NCBI RefSeq assembly: GCF_014633365.1 | Contig: NC_068350.1 | Location: 35,641,119-35,705,118, forward strand | Length of the DNA stretch: 64,000 nucleotides | Direction of reading: 5' to 3' | DNA from: Diospyros lotus | Lineage: Eukaryota > Streptophyta > Magnoliopsida > Ericales > Ebenaceae | Shown: piece after piece, positions 57,968 through 64,000 of the stretch | How the letters are laid out: every line of letters begins with the position of its first letter | How positions within the stretch are numbered: position 1 is the first letter of the stretch | Made by a program: the position numbers and the translations under genes | Notes under the pieces: model-generated | What the model saw: the letters and a program-made list of their open reading frames with translations, nothing else | Told to the model about the DNA's origin: nothing | Databases searched by the model: none

Positions 57968-59385
57968 CTGCAAAGCAAACATTTCTATTACACGTAAATG
58001 CAAGTACATAAAATATTATGAATTTGCAACACTGTCAAGCTAAGTCATCCCTTGTCCCCAACCCCCATCCATCCTTCACAAATGAAAAGAAAGAATTGGT
58101 TCTTTATTCATCAGTCCACATGAATATTCATACCAGACCTAAATTATAAAAATGAACTCAATTATCGGATATATGACATGCTTCTTGTAAGGTCACTCTT
58201 AGGGTCTATTTGACACTAGTTTTTTTGAGCTACTTGCATTTCTTTTTTCTTTAAAAAAAAAAAGAAAAGATAAAGGTTATGGGTTGCATTCCGATATTCC
58301 AACGCATAGTATCAAATAGAACAGAGACTAAAGAAAAAAAATTAAGAGACAAAAAAACAAAATGTGCATTTTATTTGTGAAATCAGATTCTCAAAATGCA
58401 AAAATGCAATATACACAATAGAGAACTAAGAAAACAGGGCTTTGCACATAGCTACAGGGAAAAAATTTGTGCAATTGGAAAACAAAGACAGATACAGATA
58501 TATAAATCAACAAGAAGAAATAAATCAACAAGAAGAAAAGAAATTTATAGAAATTGATGTTCAGTTGAATAAGCATGGCACAAATAGCCATGAACAAGAC
58601 ACTCAAACAACAAAAAGCTTTGTACATCAGACCAGGGCAACAACCACAATTGTTGCTTTTCCAGCAATGTAAATATGTAATTGATGAAAAATTAAATCTA
58701 CAAATTCAATTTTCTATTCAAGCAAATCAATACCGAATGGATCTGCACATCTAAGAATGTGAACTCACACACAGATACTAATCATGCAAGAAACTGTATC
58801 AGTGTGAAATAAGTCAAAACTGTATCAATCAGCAACTTCCACGAATTGGGTATGTTCTCTCCAGCCAATAGCCTTCCTTTGAGCAAGTCAAAATACAGAA
58901 AACAACTACGCATAGAACAGTTGGAAATTCAATATAAACCCAAAACAAATAGGGAAAAGATAGCAAACTGAAATCAGATGTAAAATTAATCAGCCTATGA
59001 GGTCCAGAATCAAATAGTTAAAAGCTGTAAGTATGTTAATTTGTCAAACCCATTTGAAATATGACCGAGAACGAGGAGCCAGGTAATCCTAAGAATTTCT
59101 CCATCAAAGAACAGTGCGAGAAAGATGAAACGCCATATAAGAAAACCACCATTAGCGGGCATAAGGAAGATCAAATACAGGCAACTAATGCAGCAAACCA
59201 CAAGGCTATTAGTACCTAAGAAAGATCAAAGATAAAGGGAAAGGGGCGCAACAAAACTACATGGCACCACCATTAGCGGGCGGTGAAACAGAACCAGCCT
59301 AGAAACTAACTCTAGTCATGAAGGCGGATGACGATGATGAAGACGACAAAGACGAAGGAGATGAGATCCAAGGGACGCCAGACGA

Positions 59386-59589
59386 TCAGAGGTGAAGGAG
59401 ACGTAGTCGCCGGTCACGCACTCGCACGGAGTTGGAGCCAGCTCTGATGGATCCGCTGTTGTGCTGAGAAAAGGAGGTGGATGGGCATGAGGGCTTAAGC
59501 GTATGTTTGGTGGGGTCGGCGATAGAGATGTCGAACATCTTGCCGAGCTCGCCAGACCTCTTGATGTTGCCGCCAGTGTACAGAATGAC
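59386..59589 (-). pseudogene. captured fragment resembling the At1g16860-type membrane protein N-terminus
   Basis: Minus-strand frame of 67 codons plus stop. It contains VILYTGGNIKRSGELGKMFD, which I recognise as the conserved YTGG-x-IK-x-SGELGKMFDI segment near the N-terminus of a plant family of uncharacterised membrane proteins (At1g16860-like). The following residues diverge into a Ser/Arg-rich tail and end at TGA. Only this piece is present, next to the right terminal repeat of the Mutator-like element, so it is a captured gene fragment rather than a gene. Recognition is from memory of the motif. Confidence 0.55.
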
Positions 59590-59949
59590 GCCGGAGAGAG
59601 AGACAGTGGGTGAGGAAGAAGCAGGCGTTGGGCAGGCGACGTTGATCCTTGCGATGGGGGGGGCGATAGTGGAAGGTGCTCGCGGCGGTGGGGGGCGCGA
59701 CGGCGGAAGGTGCTTGCGGCGATGGCGACAGGCGGTGCTCTTTGCAGCAATGGGTTTGAGAGGGAGAGTGTGGGAGAGACAGTGAAAGAGGAAGAGAGAG
59801 AGAGAGAGTGAAAATGGGGGAGAGAGAGAGAAAATGGGCGGGCTTCTAGAAAGATAAAAGCTGAATAAAATAAATCAAAAATAAAATAAATTAATTCGGT
59901 AAAATTTTTGGTAAACGCTTCTCTACAAGTAGCTTAATCCAGAGATTAA

Positions 59950-60732
59950 ATAATGTAACAATGATATTAATATCTAAAATATCAACCAAAATGATGTTTC
60001 AAATTGGCAAAAGAACCACTTTGCCCTTGCAATAGACACGGGTTTAATGCAAAGGCAAAGTAATCCTTTGGCCAACCAACCACCATTTTGGGCAAAAATT
60101 TCCTGCCTGCCTGCCCTTTTTTTTTTGCCAAATAATTTTTAAATCAAAACCAGAATGGCGTGCAAGTAGGTTCTCTATTAATCGATTTTCAAAACACTGT
60201 TTTTTATTGCTATGGAGTTGCAGGTTGATCCAGCCACATCAACGTACAAACCAACATGAATGATACATTAGGAATGCGTATGCATACATCCAAGCAAAAG
60301 AATCAAATCCCCACAAGATGACCACCATTTCAATTTATGATTTAAACATTTGACTGGATGATAGGCGAGCCATTCAAAAACAGAATCTGGAAAGTAACTT
60401 CGAGAAAGATCCATAAATAAAGCAAATGATTTAACGACATAACAAGAAAGGAATTCTGAACTTTCGACATAAAAGACATGATTGTATAACAAGCAAACCA
60501 AAGCTTACTTGCTCAAATCCCCCTCCATCTGCCATAAAACATAAACCCTGGAGAGTGGAAAGAAACTTCGCCGTTTCTGGACTCTCCTGTAACGACTACA
60601 ACAGATATGTAGGTAGGAACTGTAAGGAGGGAGGGAAGGAGACTTCATCATTACAGACACAACATTCATATCACAAAACATAGGGCCACAGCAGAAGGGG
60701 GGGCATTGGTTTTACGTTTCTCTCATATTCTT
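59950..60732. other. region downstream of beta-tubulin
   Basis: The part nearest 60732 should be the tubulin 3' untranslated region on the minus strand. A 77-codon frame at 60268-60501 (minus) shows no family features. No other gene seen. Confidence 0.5.
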
Positions 60733-62540
60733 TCACATATTCTCTATACCTTCTTCCTCCTCATCCTCATATTCACCCTCCTCATCGGCAGTAGCATCCT
60801 GATACTGCTGGTACTCAGACACGAGATCATTCATATTGCTCTCAGCTTCTGTGAACTCCATTTCGTCCATACCTTCTCCAGTGTACCAATGCAAGAAAGC
60901 CTTTCTCCTGAACATAGCAGTGAACTGCTCACTCACTCTCCTGAACATTTCCTGGATGGAGGTCGAATTTCCAATGAAGGTGGCGGCCATGGAGAGTCCC
61001 CTCGGTGGAATATCACACACACTAGATTTCACATTGTTAGGGATCCACTCCACAAAGTAAGAAGAGTTCTTATTCTGAACATTAATCATTTGTTCATCCA
61101 CCTCTTTTGTGCTCATTTTACCCCTGAACATGGCTGAGGCAGTGAGGTAGCGACCGTGACGCGGATCAGCAGCACACATCATGTTCTTTGAATCCCACAT
61201 TTGCTGAGTCAGCTCAGGGACTGTAAGGGCGCGGTATTGCTGGGAACCACGTGAGGTAAGGGGAGCAAAACCCACCATGAAAAAGTGAAGACGGGGGAAG
61301 GGGATTAAGTTCACAGCGAGCTTTCGGAGGTCAGAGTTGAGTTGACCGGGGAAACGGAGGCAGCAAGTCACCCCACTCATGGTTGCAGATATCAAATGGT
61401 TCAGGTCACCAACTACATCAAGAGTTAAAAACAGAGGCATCAATAACTTGTACAAAAAAATCTGTCAACTCCAGGATTGAACTAACAGAACAACGGCAGC
61501 ATGAATTTCTGAGGATGGCACAGCATCAATCAGAAAAATAAACTCAAATAATCAGAGACACAAACCAATCAAGAAAAGATTGCAGGATATACTCACAGCT
61601 TGGAGTGGTCAGCTTAAGAGTCCTGAAACAGATATCATACAGGGCTTCATTATCAAGCACCATGCACTCATCTGCATTCTCAACAAGTTGATGAACAGAA
61701 AGGGTGGCATTGTATGGCTCAACCACTGTATCAGACACCTTTGGAGATGGAAATACGGAGAATGTGAGCATCATCCTGTCAGGATATTCCTCTCTAATCT
61801 TTGAGATTAGCAAGGTACCCATCCCAGAACCCGTTCCTCCACCCAGAGAGTGGCAAACTTGAAAGCCTGAAAAGAGACAATTTATTTGACCATAAGGCAG
61901 ATAACATTGCCAAGAAAACTTGATTTGCTAAGCATGTTCACCTCGAATCATAATCAACAAAATAACCACCATCATCGCCATGTATGAAAAAATGTAAAAA
62001 TGTAAGGTATAAAAAAATATAATCTCTAAATTTGTCTTAAAGAAACATAAAAACCTGCTGAAAATATAATTTTGGGGGGGAAAAAAAAGGTGCTTTGCAA
62101 AGTGATCAGAAAGGTCCTGAAAAGCCAAAATATCAAGTGATTGTACCTTGAAGACAATCACAGTTCTCTGCCTCCTTCCTCACAACATCAAGCACTGAAT
62201 CAATAAGTTCGGCACCTTCAGTGTAATGTCCTTTTGCCCAGTTGTTCCCAGCACCAGACTGACCAAAAACAAAGTTATCGGGGCGGAAGATCTGACCATA
62301 GGGACCAGTGCGAACACTGTCCATGGTACCAGGCTCAAGATCCATGAGCACAGCACGAGGAACAAACCTCCCACAGGAAGCCTCGTTGTAGTACACATTA
62401 ACACGTTCCAGTTGCAGATCTGAAGTTCCGACATATCTTCCAGTTGGATCTATACCATGTTCGTCACAAACAACTTCCCAAAATTTTGACCCAATCTGGT
62501 TTCCACATTGTCCACCTTGCACATGAAGAATCTCTCTCAT
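60733..62540 (-). CDS. TUBB: beta-tubulin
   Basis: Beta subunit of the alpha/beta-tubulin dimer that polymerises into microtubules; binds exchangeable GTP. Exons 62540-62147, 61866-61597 and 61412-60733 (394, 270 and 680 nt) join to 447 residues plus TGA, a normal plant length. The intron positions are the two standard ones of plant beta-tubulin genes (after CDCLQ-G and inside TTPSC/F). Visible: N-terminal MREI, the signal for co-translational autoregulation of tubulin m[15 protein letters not shown]; the tubulin signature GGGTGSG in exon 2; [33 protein letters not shown]; and an acidic C-terminal tail [16 protein letters not shown]. No stops or frame changes, splice sites all GT-AG. One of the two intact host genes here; isotype not assignable from sequence alone. 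It is transcribed from the promoter near 63505 through a leader intron. Confidence 0.96.
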
Positions 62541-62545
62541 TTTTC

Positions 62546-63381
62546 CTGAAAATTTAAGAGAAGCAAGAAATTCAGTTCACCTATGGCAAATGAGAAACAG
62601 AAAGATCTATGACAAACCAAATAATTTACTCCCGATTTTGCAAATTATACGTGATTGAAGGAGACTCTGAAATTGACTATGATAATTCCAAACAGATGGC
62701 GTCGATATAGAAAATATGAGTTAGATGAAGATAAGTTAGCAAAGCTATCACAAAATTCAGACTCAACTTCATACTGAATCATAATCACATACAATCAAAA
62801 AGATCAAATTTTAGGAAAACTGAAGCACATAAATAAATCAGAGGAGAAATTGATACAGCGCAAATTTTAACTAAGAAAATGACTATCTCATAATTCCAAA
62901 TGAACCAGATCTCGAATAGATCAACACAAAAACGAGCACACTATTAGCCGCATCGTACAGATTACAAGGATCTCCAACAGATCTAGGAACAAAATGAACT
63001 CAGAAATATAGATCAACTTTGAACAGAGTGTATATACAATTCGGCATCAGAAAATCTGCAAAACATATCGAACTAGGTCTCGCAACAATCGGTTTCCAGA
63101 AATGTCACGAAAGGTCAGAGATCCGAAAGGATCAGTACCTAAAGAGTACACTACTCTCTTGAATTATAGAAGAATTAACAATAAACCAACTTACTTCAAT
63201 TGGTGTCTCCATATGCACAGATCAAACCAGAGATACATATGCAATGCAGTGCAGGATTTCCAGATCTAGAATTGTACATTTTCTGAAATTCAATCTAAAT
63301 AAGAAAACGAACTAATGCAAGAAATTGAATACGACATTACAAGATCTTCACGATATCTGGTGGCGGAGAGTAGAGATTTAC
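62546..63381 (-). other. leader (5' UTR) intron of beta-tubulin
   Basis: Donor CGCCG|GTAAATC at 63381 and acceptor AAATTTTCAG ending at 62546, five bases before the ATG. The 836-bp intron is T-rich on the coding strand. Leader introns of this kind are known in plant tubulin and actin genes and often enhance expression and set tissue pattern. Predicted from splice consensus and position; not confirmed by transcript evidence. Confidence 0.7.
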
Positions 63382-63510
63382 CGGCGAAGAGGAGACGACG
63401 CAATTCAAGAACCGAAGATCGATGGAGAGTTTCCTCACTCACTCGACCGACAAGGAGAGAGTGAGAATGCTTCCGTGGAGAGAAAGGTGAACCCTAGAGC
63501 GGTTTATGTA
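63382..63510 (-). promoter_or_regulatory. core promoter and first leader exon of beta-tubulin
   Basis: On the minus strand a TATA-like TACATAAACC (63501-63510) is followed by TCTAGGGTT (a telo-box-like AACCCTAG on the plus strand, 63490-63497). Next comes a CT-rich leader (CATTCTCACTCTCTCC) leading into the leader-exon donor at 63381. Telo-box and pyrimidine-rich leaders are common in genes active in dividing cells, consistent with tubulin. Confidence 0.5.
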
Positions 63511-64000
63511 CGCGAGCGAACGGTAACGGCGAGATCTAACGGCCAGTGTTATTTCCCTCCTATTTCTTACAGACTGTTGGATGCCGTCCGATGGTGGAAA
63601 TGGACGATCTGGATGGAATCTATTAGTCACGGTGATTAGTGAGATTTGATTTTTGAAAACTATGTCAGCCCATTGACAAATACACCCTTGATAAAATTAC
63701 GAGAATGCCCTTTCCGAATATATTGGGGTTAAATTCCATTGAATTCTGAGGTCTTGTCTCTTCACCATTTTTACTCATATTTTTATGATTTTATTAAGAG
63801 AGTGTTTGACTTACACTTTTGACCACTTTTAAGTTGCTAGTAAAATTTAAATATAACTAGTTACATATTTGTTAAAATTAAAAAATTTAAAAATTATCAA
63901 ATTTAAACATTAGTTTTTAATAATTATATATAATTTATTAATATATAATGATAAATTTTTTATCAGTTAGACATTAATTTATAATTTTTTATTAAAAAAT
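63511..64000. other. upstream intergenic region
   Basis: Upstream of the tubulin promoter. Composition moves from moderate GC (63511-63620) to AT-rich by 63830. The motifs CCGTTAGATC and CCGTTACCG near 63520-63545 may be promoter elements, but I cannot support specific factors. No gene. Confidence 0.4.

Larger units (their letters stand above)
56226..59940. mobile_element. Mutator-like (Pack-MULE-type) element with 9-bp TSD
   Basis: Terminal inverted repeats begin GAATTAAGCTACTTGTAGAG (left) and, on the other strand at the right end, GGATTAAGCTACTTGTAGAG. They extend ~270-300 bp (56226-56500 and 59640-59940) through TTTATCTTTC(C/T)AGAAGCCC and CCATTGCTGCAAAGAGCACC. The 9-bp AGAGATTAA flanks both ends (56217-56225 and 59941-59949), the length typical of Mutator-like elements. 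There is no transposase. A fragment of a plant gene is recognisable near the right end, so it qualifies as a gene-capturing non-autonomous element. Confidence 0.75.

Noticed and set aside
59316..59750. 144-codon minus-strand frame
   Set aside because: Pro/Ser/His-rich shadow of the frame that encodes the recognised YTGG...SGELGKMFDI motif; the alternative frame is the informative one.
1..64000. tRNA or rRNA genes
   Set aside because: No convincing tRNA-like fold or rRNA text was seen by eye; only primer-binding sites complementary to tRNA ends were found. A tRNA scan was not possible.

Overview
The window is nuclear DNA of a flowering plant, most likely a eudicot. It carries spliced plant genes with GT-AG introns (a CYP71-type cytochrome P450 and a beta-tubulin with a leader intron), AT-rich intergenic DNA, and dense nested LTR retrotransposons of plant-specific lineages (Athila, Tekay/Del-like chromovirus, Tat, Copia). 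It also has CACTA, Mutator-like and SINE insertions. I cannot name the species. Only two complete host genes are evident: the P450 (minus strand, 1278-3521) and beta-tubulin (minus strand, 60733-62540, leader intron to 63381). Nearly everything between them is transposon-derived.

Layout. 1-1240: non-coding. 1278-3521: CYP71-like P450, three exons. 4022-7451: a Tat-type LTR split by a 2.6-kb solo LTR with a perfect 5-bp target duplication. 7452-9199: decayed DNA and LTR fragments. 9200-20553: a Tekay-type LTR broken by a second Tekay-type element (minus strand; LTR, polypurine tract, integrase remnant, tRNA-iMet primer site, truncated 5' LTR), then the 3' part of a third LTR. 21834-34775: a structurally complete 12.9-kb Athila-lineage element with 1.67-kb LTRs and a 5-bp target duplication. 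34850-36515: a CACTA-like non-autonomous element. 36516-44448: Copia LTR pieces and a deleted chromovirus. 44575-49954: a solo LTR holding another solo LTR, both with perfect target duplications. 51183-51399: a SINE with a 13-bp target duplication. 51871-56037: a large fold-back element. 56226-59940: a Mutator-like element with an apparent 9-bp target duplication and a captured host-gene fragment. 60733-63510: beta-tubulin and its promoter.

The most interesting system is inside the Athila element. Between pol and the 3' LTR, where an env-like gene often sits, there are two same-frame reading frames. The first is a cysteine-containing protein I do not recognise (29917-30462). The second is an intronless homologue of the plant cytokinin-activating enzyme LONELY GUY (LOG; 30634-31293), interrupted by a single TAG. 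The module is bracketed by polypurine-tract-like repeats and preceded by TATA-like and splice-like signals. This looks like capture of a hormone-activation gene by a retrotransposon, now decayed: the integrase has lost its catalytic Glu and gag-pol carries several stops. All structural claims come from reading the sequence; family assignments come from recognised motifs, and no database search was run.
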